A stretch of 53,155 nucleotides of DNA from Fulvimarina manganoxydans (GTDB lineage: Bacteria; Pseudomonadota; Alphaproteobacteria; Rhizobiales; Rhizobiaceae). Positions 36,349-45,599 of this stretch are shown here, piece by piece; position 1 is the first letter of the stretch; each line of letters opens with the position of its first letter. Location: the NCBI RefSeq assembly GCF_900176465.1, contig NZ_FWXR01000029.1:1-53155 (forward strand), given 5' to 3'. The notes under the pieces are model-generated. The model ran no database searches. It saw nothing but the letters and a program-made list of their open reading frames with translations, and was not told the DNA's origin. Position numbers and translations under genes: made by a program.

Positions 36349-36900
36349 ATGCGCATGACGAGCTCGAAGTCCGAACGGCATGAAATCGGCGTCCGCGCGG
36401 CCGAGCCCTCCGATCTCGACGCCCTGGCCGACATCATGAACGGTCATGACTACCGTTTCGGGACGATGCGGCTTCCTCACGAGAGCAGGGAAGCGGCGCG
36501 CTCGCGGCTTTTCGAGCGGCCGGGCCAGACCTCTCTCGTGGCCGAAATCGAAAGCGAGATCGTTGGCTTGGCGAGCCTTGTCCGCCTCAGCGATCGCCGC
36601 GCCCATGTGGGGCTAATCGGCATGGGCGTTCGGGACGGATGGTCGGGCCGTGGCGTCGGCACAGCTTTGCTGTCCGAACTGATCGATCTCGCCGACAACT
36701 GGCTGGGCCTCGTTCGGCTCGAATTGGATGTCTATGCCGACAATGGTCCCGGCATCGCCCTCTATCGGAAATTCGGCTTTCGGGATGAAGGCGTGCGGCC
36801 GGCGGCGGCGATCCGTGACGGAGCCTATGCGGATATGCTGATGATGGGGCGGCTTCGCCCGCCTTCGCCGCTGCCGGGCGATGGGATCGTCGATCCGTAA
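36349..36900 (+). CDS. GNAT-family N-acetyltransferase
   Basis: A 183-residue acetyltransferase with the acetyl-CoA loop GVRDGWSGRGVGTALL and motif B YADNGPGIALYRKFGF. The start could be ATG 36349 or 36355. It may acetylate an amine or amino acid; the substrate is unknown. In the 108-bp gap after mnmE there is a small perfect stem ATCGATC-gctga-GATCGAT (36307-36325) without a T-run. Confidence 0.85.
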   Translation: MRMTSSKSERHEIGVRAAEPSDLDALADIMNGHDYRFGTMRLPHESREAARSRLFERPGQTSLVAEIESEIVGLASLVRLSDRRAHVGLIGMGVRDGWSGRGVGTALLSELIDLADNWLGLVRLELDVYADNGPGIALYRKFGFRDEGVRPAAAIRDGAYADMLMMGRLRPPSPLPGDGIVDP

Positions 36901-37045
36901 CGAGACTGGCCGCTTTGGAGGACCCCTCTCGATTTAAGGCCGCCATTTCCCGAAGCCCGGAACTCAGATATCGACCGCTTTGAGAGCATCGTGTGATCCT
37001 GATTCATCGCCCGGCGCTTCCCGCGGTGCCATTGCGAGGGCTTCG

Positions 37046-38536
37046 ATGACGACAGAACCGAACGGCCAGGGAAAGGTCTCCGCTTCGAACGAGACTGACG
37101 GCCCGCCTTATACGCGGCCTCTCGCAAAGCCGGCCGTCTGGGGCTGGATGTCGTTCGATCTCGCCGCCCAGCCCTTCTTTACGGTGATCCTCACCTTCGT
37201 CTTCGGCCCCTATTTCGTCTCCGAACTCGCGAGCGATCCGGCTTCCGGGCAAACCGCATGGAGCTTGGCCGCGACGATCGCCGGCCTCACCGTCGCAATC
37301 CTTTCCCCTGTCCTCGGCTCGATCGCCGACCGGGCGGGTCCTCGAAAGCCGTGGATCGCGACCTTCGCCTGTCTGAAAGTCGCAGCGCTCCTCGCAATCT
37401 GGCCCTTGGCCGCGCCAGGCTCGGCGCTCATCCCGGTTATCGCGGCGATCGTTCTGGCCCAGGTCGCTGCGGAATTCTCGATCGTCTTCAACGACGCCAT
37501 GCTGCCGCGCCTCGTCGCAGCGCCCGCGATCGGACGGGTGTCCAATGTCGCCTGGGGCCTCGGCTATGCGGGCGGCATCATCTTTCTCGTCTTCGCCCTC
37601 GGTCTCCTGGCCGCTTCGCCCGAGACCGGCCGGACTCTCTTGGGGCTTACCCCGCTCTTCGGCCTCGATCCGGCGCAAGGGGAGGGGGCGCGGGCGACCG
37701 GGCCCCTCGCAGCGATCTGGTATGTGCTGTTCCTTCTGCCGCTTCTCTTTCTCACGCCCGACCGGCCGCGGGCAGAACCCATTTCGCGCGCCGTGGCCTC
37801 CGGCCTGTCGGACTTGAAGGCGACGGCCGGGGAGATCCGTCGGCGCACCGAACTCCTCAAGTTCTTTATTGCCCGCATGATCTATCAGGACGGCGTCAAT
37901 GCACTTCTCGTCCTCGGCGGGGCTTTCGCGGCGGCGATGTTCGGCTGGTCCATCGTCGAGATCGGCCTGTTCGGCATCATCTTGAACCTAACCGCCATTC
38001 CCGGCTGTCTCGTCGCTAGCAGCCTCGATGCCCGGCTCGGCTCCAAAGCGATCGTCGCCGGGGCCGTGACGCTTCTGACGATCGCAACCCTCGGTCTCGT
38101 CTCGACGAGCCCGGAGGCTACCTTGTTCGGCCTTCTGCCCTTCGCCCCGGCAAGCGACGGGGGACTCTTCGCGAGCGGCGCGGAAAAGGCCTATGTCGCC
38201 TGGGGCCTTCTCGTCGGCCTTGCCTTCGGCCCGGTCCAGGCCTCGTCGCGGTCCTGGCTCGCCCAGAGCGTCACGCCCGACGAGGCCGGCCGCTATTTCG
38301 GCTTTTATGCCCTGATCGGCCGGGCGACGAGCTTCCTCGCCCCAGCCTCCGTTGCCGGCCTGACGGCGATCGCGGCCGGCATGACCGACCCGGTGACGGC
38401 CTCGCGTGTCGGCATGAGCGCGCTGATCGCCTTTTTCGTGGCAGGTCTGGCGCTTCTTCTGGTGACGAAGGGGCCGACGCGAGGAAGGGAGAGGGCGTCG
38501 ACGGATCAGGCCGCAGGGTTGAAGTCTGGCTCCTGA
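37046..38536 (+). CDS. MFS transporter, UMF1/Atg22-like
   Basis: A 496-residue, about 12-helix transporter with the WGWMSFDLAAQPFFTVILTFVFGPYF opening and SPVLGSIADRAGPRKPW loop typical of the UMF1 family (vacuole effluxer Atg22-like). Members are thought to move amino acids or related compounds, but bacterial substrates are untested. ATG 37046 (MTTEPNGQGK) was chosen because upstream sequence to 36980 lacks homology. A 7-bp stem (38541-38558) follows the stop without a clear T-run. Confidence 0.88.
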   Translation: MTTEPNGQGKVSASNETDGPPYTRPLAKPAVWGWMSFDLAAQPFFTVILTFVFGPYFVSELASDPASGQTAWSLAATIAGLTVAILSPVLGSIADRAGPRKPWIATFACLKVAALLAIWPLAAPGSALIPVIAAIVLAQVAAEFSIVFNDAMLPRLVAAPAIGRVSNVAWGLGYAGGIIFLVFALGLLAASPETGRTLLGLTPLFGLDPAQGEGARATGPLAAIWYVLFLLPLLFLTPDRPRAEPISRAVASGLSDLKATAGEIRRRTELLKFFIARMIYQDGVNALLVLGGAFAAAMFGWSIVEIGLFGIILNLTAIPGCLVASSLDARLGSKAIVAGAVTLLTIATLGLVSTSPEATLFGLLPFAPASDGGLFASGAEKAYVAWGLLVGLAFGPVQASSRSWLAQSVTPDEAGRYFGFYALIGRATSFLAPASVAGLTAIAAGMTDPVTASRVGMSALIAFFVAGLALLLVTKGPTRGRERASTDQAAGLKSGS

Positions 38537-38647
38537 CGAGACCGGCGCCATCGCCGGTGTCGCTACAAATGCATCGATCTCCGCCAGTCTCGGTCAAGGC
38601 GCACCGCCTATAGCTTCAGCTTGAGAGACGAACCGGACGGAGATGAC

Positions 38648-39148
38648 ATGACGACTCTGCCGATCACGGGCGTTCAGTCGCGGATCGATACCGGCGAGGC
38701 CGAGGCGGCTGGGCCCATGCGCCCCATGGCGCCTTCGACCGCCGCACGTGATGAGGGCGTGGCCTTCGCAGAGACCCTTTCGCAAAGCGAGCGTGTAGGC
38801 GCCCATCGCCCCTTGGTGCGGCACGAGGCTCAAAAGGCGTCGCCGCTTCAGGAATTCGAAGCCTTCGCCTTGCGCAATTTCGTCGAGTCCATGCTGCCGG
38901 ACGAGAAATCGACCTTTTTCGGCTCGGGCACGGCGGGCTCCATCTGGCGCTCCATGCTGGCGGAGCATCTCGGCGCCTCGCTGGCCGAAAATGGCGGGAT
39001 CGGCATTGCCGACATCGTCGCCGAACGCGACCCGCGCGCCGGCGAAAAGAGCGACGTGAACAGCGCGTCTCGCTCCGCACCGGCCGGCGATATTCTCGCG
39101 CGTCTTTCGACGTCTTTCGACCCTTCCGACAACTTCTCCGACGAGTGA
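38648..39148 (+). CDS. cheL: Flagellar rod-binding protein, CheL/FlgJ N-domain type
   Basis: A 166-residue protein whose conserved part, EFEAFALRNFVESMLP then FFGSGTAGSIWRSMLAEHLGASLA, matches the FlgJ rod-binding domain in the short rhizobial form named CheL. It lacks the muramidase domain. It should help assemble the flagellar rod in the periplasm. ATG 38648 follows a GGAGATG site. Its stop overlaps the next gene's GTG by 4 bp, so the three flagellar genes are coupled. Confidence 0.85.
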   Translation: MTTLPITGVQSRIDTGEAEAAGPMRPMAPSTAARDEGVAFAETLSQSERVGAHRPLVRHEAQKASPLQEFEAFALRNFVESMLPDEKSTFFGSGTAGSIWRSMLAEHLGASLAENGGIGIADIVAERDPRAGEKSDVNSASRSAPAGDILARLSTSFDPSDNFSDE

Positions 39149-39510
39149 CCTTCCTGATGCAGACCGCGCTGACCAATGCCGTCGACCGCCTTGATGCGAT
39201 TCTTGTGACCGAAACCGAGGCGCTTCGCAGCCATCAGGCGATCGATCTCAGCGAGATTTCGGGCCGCAAGAACCAATCGCTGCTGGAACTGACACGATTG
39301 ACCCGTGGCATGAGCCTGGATTCGTTGGATCGGGAGCTGATGGCAAAGCTTGCCGGGCTGAAGGAGCGGCTCCACGAAAACCAGAAGGCGCTGGAGACGC
39401 AGCTTCATGCGAGCCGCGACATCGCCGCGATTCTCGCCCAGTCCATCAAGGAAGCCGAGTCCGACGGCACCTATGGGGAGCGCCCTGAATTCAAAGGCCG
39501 AACCCGGTGA
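39145..39510 (+). CDS. FlgN-like flagellar export chaperone
   Basis: A 121-residue, mostly helical coiled-coil protein (LTNAVDRLDAILVTETEALR, then SGRKNQSLLELTRLTRG). The paired-helix pattern and QTALTNAVDRLDAIL opening fit FlgN-type chaperones of hook-associated proteins, and its place after cheL agrees. The GTG start overlaps the cheL stop (GTGA); an ATG 12 bp later is an alternative. Confidence 0.7.
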   Translation: MTFLMQTALTNAVDRLDAILVTETEALRSHQAIDLSEISGRKNQSLLELTRLTRGMSLDSLDRELMAKLAGLKERLHENQKALETQLHASRDIAAILAQSIKEAESDGTYGERPEFKGRTR

Positions 39511-39965
39511 TCAAGCTTCTCATCATTGGCGTCTGGGCCTGCGTCGTCACGCTCGGCTCGAGCTATGTGGTCTTTTCCATGAGCGCGCCGGAAGCGCATG
39601 GTGAGGTCGAATCGGACTTTTATGACGGGCTCGATTATCGCTCGACCGGTGCCATCACCGTGCCGATCATCGCGGACAAGGCGATCAAGGGCTATGTCCT
39701 GGCGCGGTTCGTCTACACGATCGACGGCAAGACGGTGGCCAAGCTGACGGTTCCGCCCGAGCCCTTCGTTCTCGACGAAGCCTTCCGCCGCCTTTATTCG
39801 AGCGACGATTTCGACTTCGAGAATCCTCAGCGCTTCGATCTTCCGGGCTTCATGGAGGAGCTCAAGACAGCCGTGAACGGACGATATGGGGAAGATCTCG
39901 TTCAGGACATCCTGGTCGAACAGTTCGATTATCTGCCCAAGGGCTCGAATGGCATGCCGGGCTGA
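39507..39965 (+). CDS. Conserved membrane-anchored protein of the flagellar gene set
   Basis: A 152-residue protein with one N-terminal membrane segment (MIKLLIIGVWACVVTLGSSYVVFSM) and a soluble domain (ITVPIIADKAIKGYVLARFVYTIDGKTV, then a C-terminal helical part). The layout recalls FliL-type flagellar proteins, but I do not recognise the family with certainty. The GTG start overlaps the previous stop (GTGA), so it is translated with the cheL and flgN-like genes. A bidirectional terminator follows. Confidence 0.65.
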   Translation: MIKLLIIGVWACVVTLGSSYVVFSMSAPEAHGEVESDFYDGLDYRSTGAITVPIIADKAIKGYVLARFVYTIDGKTVAKLTVPPEPFVLDEAFRRLYSSDDFDFENPQRFDLPGFMEELKTAVNGRYGEDLVQDILVEQFDYLPKGSNGMPG

Positions 39966-40003
39966 TCGGCCTCGTTTGCGCGCGAAGACATGCTTGAAAC
40001 GCC

Positions 40004-40035
40004 AAACGGCCGCCGGTCGAGACCGGCGGCCGTTT
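40004..40035. terminator. Bidirectional terminator between flagellar set and osmC
   Basis: AAACGGCCGCCGGTC (40004-40018) and GACCGGCGGCCGTTT (40021-40035) form a perfect 15-bp inverted repeat between convergent genes, with A-run and T-run ends on both strands. Confidence 0.85.
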
Positions 40036-40068
40036 GTATGACTTATCGTCATCGCTGACGCGGCAGCG

Positions 40069-40503
40069 TCAGACGAGCTTGGCGTCCATGGTGACCGTAA
40101 TGGCGCCGAGGGCCTTGGAAACCGGGCAGCCATTCTTGGCCTTGGTCGCGAGCTCCTCGAACTTCGAGGCCTCGATGCCCGGCACCTTGGCCTCGAGCTT
40201 GATCGCGCTCTCCTTGATCTCGAAGCCACCCTCGACCTGCTCGACATTGACCGTCGAGGTCGCCTTCAGCTCCTCGGCCGGCGTGCCGTTCTCGGCCAGG
40301 AAATGCGACAGCTGCATGGCGAAGCAGCCGGCATGGGCCGCCGCCAGAAGCTCTTCCGGATTGGTACCGGACTTGCCGCTTTCGTCCTCGAAGCGGGCCT
40401 TGAAGGAATAGCCGTGGTCGGACAGGGCACCGGACTGGGTGGTGATATGACCGGTTCCGTCGGCGAGCGCGCCCTTCCAGATGGCAGTCGAATGGCGTTT
40501 CAT
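40069..40503 (-). CDS. OsmC/Ohr-family peroxiredoxin
   Basis: A 144-residue thiol peroxidase that reduces organic hydroperoxides. The family cysteines are in AAHAGCFAMQLS and KNGCPVSKALG, and the opening MKRHSTAIWKGALADGTGHI is typical of OsmC. ATG 40503 has a GGAGG site; the frame extends to 40614 without homology. It converges on the flagellar set. Confidence 0.92.
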   Translation of the reverse strand: MKRHSTAIWKGALADGTGHITTQSGALSDHGYSFKARFEDESGKSGTNPEELLAAAHAGCFAMQLSHFLAENGTPAEELKATSTVNVEQVEGGFEIKESAIKLEAKVPGIEASKFEELATKAKNGCPVSKALGAITVTMDAKLV

Positions 40504-40723
40504 GATGAAGCCTCCTTTGGCGTTGATCTTGCACCGTCGAGTTTCTGTTCGATCGGCCCCGGCTCGATGAGCTGAAAGCGCGATCGCGGGCAGTTGACCC
40601 ATGAGATAGTTCACGCGCGAATAAAATCCAGGGAGCGAAACCTTCTCTTCGCACTCCGATGCGAAACTCTCTCAAAAAACCCTTCGGCCGTTTCGCAGCC
40701 GGCATATGGAGGAGGCGAAGCGA

Positions 40724-41689
40724 TTGGCGACTCCGATGAGCGAACCCTTTCTGATTTATGGAACGAAGTCCCTTCTGGGCGAACGCGACGCATGGCTGAC
40801 GGCCCTCGCCGACGAGCGCCAGGCGAGCGCCCATACGATCGCGGCCTATGAACGCGATCTGCGCCAGTTCATGATCTTCCTCACCGGTTTTCACGCCCGC
40901 CCGGCCGAGCTCGCCGATTTTGCCGATCTGAAGCCTCAGGATCTGCGCGGCTTCCTCGCCTCGCGCCGGCGGGAGGGCGCAGGTGCGCGCACGCTTGGAC
41001 GCGGCCTGTCCGGTGTGCGCGCCTTTCTGCGCTATCTGGAGCGCAAGGGGCTTGCATCCTCGGCCGGCGCCAAGGCGATGCGCGCGCCGAAGATGGCGAA
41101 ATCGCTTCCCCGACCCTTGAGCGCTCCGGACGCCGTCGCCGTGACGGAAGAGGCGGATGCGATGGCGAGCCTGCCCTGGATCGGGGCGAGGGACATCGCG
41201 GTTCTGACCCTGCTCTATGGCTGTGGACTGCGCATCTCGGAGGCGCTGTCGCTGCCGGGAGACGCGCTGCTCGATCCCGCCGCCCGCTCCGTCACGATCG
41301 CCGGCAAGGGCGGCAAGACGCGTCTGGTGCCGCTCCTGCCCGTCGTCCATGAGGCCGTCGCGGATTATCGTCGCCTCTGTCCCTACACGCTGACGAAGGA
41401 CGCCCCGCTCTTTCGCGGCGCCAAGGGCGGGCCGCTTCGCCCGCAGATCGTGCAGCGGACCATGGCCCGCCTCAGGGGCGCCCTTGGCCTGCCGTCTTCG
41501 GCGACGCCCCATGCGCTGCGCCATTCCTTCGCGACCCATCTTCTGGCCGCCGGTGGCGATCTCAGAACCATTCAGGACCTTCTCGGCCATGCCAGCCTCT
41601 CGACGACGCAGGGCTATACGGCGGTCGATACGGGCCGGCTTCTCGACGTCTACGACGCGGCCCATCCACGGGCCCGTCGGCGGGCGTAA
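40724..41689 (+). CDS. xerC: Tyrosine recombinase XerC
   Basis: XerC with XerD resolves chromosome dimers at dif. Counting from TTG 40724 (321 residues), catalytic Arg170 (CGLRISEA), Lys in GKGGKTR, His263 and Arg266 (HALRHSF), His289 (LGHASL) and Tyr298 (TTQGYT) are all present, and an N-terminal SAM-like core-binding domain is seen. TTG 40724 was chosen because GGAGGAGG (40708-40715) sits 8 nt before it; ATG 40706 overlaps that site and ATG 40736 is too far. Rhizobial XerC is the best fit. Confidence 0.9.
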   Translation: MATPMSEPFLIYGTKSLLGERDAWLTALADERQASAHTIAAYERDLRQFMIFLTGFHARPAELADFADLKPQDLRGFLASRRREGAGARTLGRGLSGVRAFLRYLERKGLASSAGAKAMRAPKMAKSLPRPLSAPDAVAVTEEADAMASLPWIGARDIAVLTLLYGCGLRISEALSLPGDALLDPAARSVTIAGKGGKTRLVPLLPVVHEAVADYRRLCPYTLTKDAPLFRGAKGGPLRPQIVQRTMARLRGALGLPSSATPHALRHSFATHLLAAGGDLRTIQDLLGHASLSTTQGYTAVDTGRLLDVYDAAHPRARRRA

Positions 41690-41816
41690 GCTCGCAGCAT
41701 TCCTCAGCGATGTCCCGCGTTTGGACGGATCGAAAAGACGAGATCGGGTTCAGCTTTCGGTCGCCTTTGTCCGCTAAAGCTCAGTGCCTGAATGCAATCA
41801 AGGGCAAAGAGAGATC

Positions 41817-42905
41817 ATGAGACCGACCCGTTCAACCCTCTCCTTCGGCCGATTCGATTTCGATCGATTGGCCGATCGGCTCTATCGCTTTGCCCTTCTC
41901 TTTCCGCTCCTCCTCGTCGCGGTTTTCTTTCTCACCGTCGCGACGATCGAAGCGAAGGCCCAGGAGAAGAACCGTCCGACCTGCGGCACCGATCTCTCCG
42001 CCGAACTGACGGCCGAGCAAAAGCGCGCGATCGGCGAAAAGGCCGCAAAGGTCCCGGCGGGGGAAGGGATCTATTGGCGAATCGAGAAGGCGGGCATTGC
42101 GCCTTCCCATCTTCTCGGCACCATCCATGTTGCCGACAAGCGCGTGACCGAGCTGCCGGAGCCGATCGACGCCGATCTTCGAGCGGCTGACAGGCTCGCC
42201 GTTGAGGTGACGGAAATCGGCGATGCAGCTACGGCGATGGGCGCGCTCTATGCCAAGCCCGACGTCTTGCTCCTGCCGAACGGCCAGACGCTCGACGATC
42301 TGATCGGCGCTGAGAGGCGCAAGAAGGTCGACGCCATGCTCGAAGGGCGCGGCATTCCGCCGGCATCGGTTCGTACCCTGAAACCATGGTTCATCGCCCT
42401 CAACCTCGCGGCACCGGATTGCGCGGCGCTTCAGGCGGCGTCGCCGGCAGACGTTCTCGACGGCACGTTGATCGCCCGAAAAAGGGCCGATGGCAGCGAG
42501 GTGATCGGGCTCGAAACCGTCGAGGACCAGCTGAGCGCGATCTCCAGCCTGCCGATGGATGCCCAGATCGAACAGCTCGTTGCACTTGCCGATTTCGGCG
42601 ATCGGATGAACGACACCATGGAGACGATGATCCAGCTCTATCTGAAGGGGCACATCGCGAGGATCATGCCGACGCTCGAAGCCGCGTTCCCCAATGGCGG
42701 CATGCTGGTGGGGGCGGGCGAGGGCTATGCGGCCGTCGAGAAGACCCTCATCGACGACCGCAATCTGCGCATGGTCGAGGCCATGGAGCCGCTCTTGGAA
42801 AAAGGAAATGGTTTCGTCGCCGTCGGCGCGCTGCATCTGCCGGGCGAACACGGCATCGTCGAGACGCTGCGTAATCGCGGCTGGTCGGTGACGCGCGCTG
42901 AATGA
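41817..42905 (+). CDS. TraB/GumN-family protein
   Basis: A 362-residue protein with an N-terminal membrane or signal segment (about 25-45), ending near KAQEK. The TraB/GumN domain follows: IYWRIEKAGIAPSHLLGTIHVADKRV (GTIH motif), EVIGLETVEDQL and a C-terminal FVAVGALHLPGEHGIVETLRNRGW (GxxH). The family may be a metallopeptidase of the Tiki type, using GTIH and GxLH histidines. ATG 41817 starts the conserved form. Co-expression with xerC is unlikely across the 127-bp gap. Confidence 0.85.
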   Translation: MRPTRSTLSFGRFDFDRLADRLYRFALLFPLLLVAVFFLTVATIEAKAQEKNRPTCGTDLSAELTAEQKRAIGEKAAKVPAGEGIYWRIEKAGIAPSHLLGTIHVADKRVTELPEPIDADLRAADRLAVEVTEIGDAATAMGALYAKPDVLLLPNGQTLDDLIGAERRKKVDAMLEGRGIPPASVRTLKPWFIALNLAAPDCAALQAASPADVLDGTLIARKRADGSEVIGLETVEDQLSAISSLPMDAQIEQLVALADFGDRMNDTMETMIQLYLKGHIARIMPTLEAAFPNGGMLVGAGEGYAAVEKTLIDDRNLRMVEAMEPLLEKGNGFVAVGALHLPGEHGIVETLRNRGWSVTRAE

Positions 42906-43079
42906 CGGGAGGGCGCGCTTGCGCCTCGAGCATCGGATGGCCGAAGAGCGGAACAGCGAGCCTGTCCTTTTGCAACTTCATGGTAGAAAAAGCTCTCGGG
43001 GGTGTGCTTCTCTTCCCCCAGACCGATATTATTCCGGAATCATTCGCCAGCACTTGAATTCGTCTGAATTTTAAAATGT

Positions 43080-43085
43080 TATAAT
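43080..43085 (+). promoter_or_regulatory. Possible -10 box upstream of GGDEF-EAL gene
   Basis: A perfect TATAAT occurs in the AT-rich stretch 43050-43090 within the 277-bp gap before the GGDEF-EAL gene. The best -35-like TTGAAT is 20 bp away, so the match is only partial. No other gene is seen in this gap. Confidence 0.35.
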
Positions 43086-43182
43086 ACTTCTGCGGTTCGA
43101 CTTATACCGTAGGTTCAGGGTCCTTTAAGATTGGCGCGCTTATTATCACGCAGTCTTGAAAGTCAGCCTCGGATGTCCTCGA

Positions 43183-45375
43183 ATGAGCGAATGCCGGAAT
43201 CTTGGATCGCAGACCGAAATTGCCCGGATTGCAGCGCTTGACGGATACGGGATTTGCGGCAGCGGAGCCGAGCCTGATCTCGACAAGATCGCCAGCCTTG
43301 CTGCTCGCGCTTTGCGCACCCACTACGCCGCGATCTCCTTCATCGATGCCGATACGCAGTGGCTGAAGGCGCGCACGGGCCTGACGATCAAGGCTCTCAA
43401 GCGCGAGGACGGTTTCTGCCAGCATGTGTTGACGCGAACCGAAGCGCTGGTCGTGCCCGATCTGGCCAAGGACAATCGCTTTTCTCACTTGTCGATTGTG
43501 CGCGATCATCCACGCTTTCGATTCTATGCCGGCGTGCCTCTCACGACGGCGGATGGTCATGCAATCGGGAGCTTATGCGTTCTCGACCCGGCGCCGCGCG
43601 GACCTTTGTCCATTGCCGAGCAGACGACACTGAAAAGTTTGGCGATGATGGTCATGGAGTATCTCGACCAGCGGCTGAAAACCTCGAGAATCCATGGCAT
43701 CACCCAGTTCGCCGAGGCGACCAGCCTGGGCATGATCGCCATCGACGGCGCTGGGCGCATCGAGTTCGTCAATCGGGCCACCTGTGCGCTTCTTGGATAT
43801 AGTGCGGCGGAAATGCACAATCAGCCGGTCGAAATCATCGTGCCCGAACGATATCGCGGCGGCCACAAGGCCATGCTCAGCAAGGTTTTGGCTTCGGGAG
43901 ACAGCAAGCTCGACGGAAAGACGGTCGAAGTTCTCGCTCAGCGAAGCGACGGCTCAGAAGTGCCGGTGGAGCTGACGCTTTCGCTCTGGCACGACGAGCG
44001 CGGTACCGGTGTCGGCGCCTTCCTTCGCGACATCACCGAGCGGCGCGAGCGGGACGAAAAGCTGATGCTCCTGGCCCATCATGACACCCTGACGGGCCTT
44101 GCCAATCGGCGTCATCTTCTTGATCGCATCAGCGAGACGATCGCTTCACAGGGACGCGCGAGTGTCATTCTGATTGATCTCGACAACTTCAAGGAGGTCA
44201 ATGACAGCCTGGGCCACGGGGTGGGCGACATGCTTTTGGAGGCCGTCGCGATTCGCCTGACTGCGAGCGTGCCGGAAGATTTCCTGGCCGCGCGGCTCGG
44301 CGGCGACGAATTCGCCATCTTTATTCCCGATTGCGGCGACCCGCTCATCGTCGATTCAACCGCCGCCGAAATCCTCAGCGCGTTTCAGCGACCGTTCGAG
44401 ATCGCGGACCAGCTCTTCCATATCGGGCTGAGCATCGGTGCGGCGCTCTTTCCCACCCATGGTCGGGATGCGGAAGAGCTTCTTGCCAGCGCCGATTTCG
44501 CCCTCCTACGTGCCAAGCAGGAGGGAAGAGGCACGATCCGGCTCTTCTGCCCGCAAATGCGTTCGGCCTCGGTCCGGCGGCGCGGGATGCAGGACGAGTT
44601 GCTTCAGGCTTTGAAGAAGCGCGAACTCGTCCTTCACTACCAGCCGCAGATTGAACTTTCGAGCGGTCGCATCATCGGTGCCGAGGCGCTTTTGCGCTGG
44701 AACCATCCGGTCTCTGGGCTCATCGGGCCGGGCGCCTTCTTATCCGCTCTCGAAACGAGCTCCCTGACGCTGCCGGTCGGCGCCTTCGTTCTCGACGAAG
44801 CCTGCCGGCAGATCGCAGAATGGGACCAGATCGGCCTGCCGCCTTTCAAGGTCGGCGTGAACCTCTTTGCCGCGCAGGTGCGGAGCGGCACGCTCGCGAC
44901 ATCTGTACTCGAAACCCTCGATCGCCATCAGGTATCGCCGACAAGGCTCGAACTCGAGATCACCGAGACGATCGCGCTTCATCAGGACGATGTCGGGCTG
45001 CGGAGCTTCCATAGCCTTCGCGAGGCTGGCGTCACCTTCGCCTTTGACGATTTCGGGACCGGCTATGCCTCGCTGTCCACCGTGCGCCGCTTCCCGATCG
45101 ATACATTGAAGATCGATATGAGCTTCGTGCGCGACATTGCTCATGACGCAGCCAATGCCGCGATCACCCGCGCCATGATCGCCATGGGCCGCGATCTCGG
45201 CCTCGTGACGATCGCCGAGGGCATCGAGACCGGCGAGCAGGAAGCGATTTTGATGCGGCTCGGTTGCCGGGTCGGCCAAGGCTATCGCTACGGTCGTCCC
45301 GTGCCGGCCGAGGCGATCACGCGATTGTTGGACCCGGCCGTCCAACGCGCTGCGACGTCGGCAAGAACGGGATAA
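43183..45375 (+). CDS. GAF-PAS-GGDEF-EAL cyclic-di-GMP signalling protein
   Basis: A 730-residue cytosolic sensor-enzyme with no membrane segment. Domains in order: GAF (about 30-160), PAS (about 172-285), GGDEF (about 296-455) with intact GGDEF at 373-377, and EAL (about 470-715) with GAEALLRW, DDFGTGYASL and AEGIET. Both catalytic motifs look intact, so it could make or break cyclic di-GMP. ATG 43183 was chosen; a TTG at 43156 is possible. Flagellar genes and a PilZ gene in the window are plausible partners by theme, not by operon. Confidence 0.93.
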   Translation: MSECRNLGSQTEIARIAALDGYGICGSGAEPDLDKIASLAARALRTHYAAISFIDADTQWLKARTGLTIKALKREDGFCQHVLTRTEALVVPDLAKDNRFSHLSIVRDHPRFRFYAGVPLTTADGHAIGSLCVLDPAPRGPLSIAEQTTLKSLAMMVMEYLDQRLKTSRIHGITQFAEATSLGMIAIDGAGRIEFVNRATCALLGYSAAEMHNQPVEIIVPERYRGGHKAMLSKVLASGDSKLDGKTVEVLAQRSDGSEVPVELTLSLWHDERGTGVGAFLRDITERRERDEKLMLLAHHDTLTGLANRRHLLDRISETIASQGRASVILIDLDNFKEVNDSLGHGVGDMLLEAVAIRLTASVPEDFLAARLGGDEFAIFIPDCGDPLIVDSTAAEILSAFQRPFEIADQLFHIGLSIGAALFPTHGRDAEELLASADFALLRAKQEGRGTIRLFCPQMRSASVRRRGMQDELLQALKKRELVLHYQPQIELSSGRIIGAEALLRWNHPVSGLIGPGAFLSALETSSLTLPVGAFVLDEACRQIAEWDQIGLPPFKVGVNLFAAQVRSGTLATSVLETLDRHQVSPTRLELEITETIALHQDDVGLRSFHSLREAGVTFAFDDFGTGYASLSTVRRFPIDTLKIDMSFVRDIAHDAANAAITRAMIAMGRDLGLVTIAEGIETGEQEAILMRLGCRVGQGYRYGRPVPAEAITRLLDPAVQRAATSARTG

Positions 45376-45599
45376 TCCACTGGCCTCCGGTTTGGGCCGA
45401 TGATCATGGGTGTCTGCCCGCGCGGCGCTTTAACGTTGCAGAGGCCCGCCGCGCCGGCAGGTCAGGCGGCGGCTATGAGCGAGCGAGACGGCTCGTCGCC
45501 GAGACGAGGCGACCTCTGGACTCCGCTGCGCTGCAAGATAAGCTTATGGTCACCAATGGCCTCAATCGCCCCTTGCTCTCAGCGCCGACGAGACCGTCC

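Noticed and set aside
40049-41665. Minus-strand open frame of 538 codons spanning osmC and the complement of xerC
   Set aside because: It is another frame of osmC fused to the antisense of xerC. Both real genes have full catalytic motifs.
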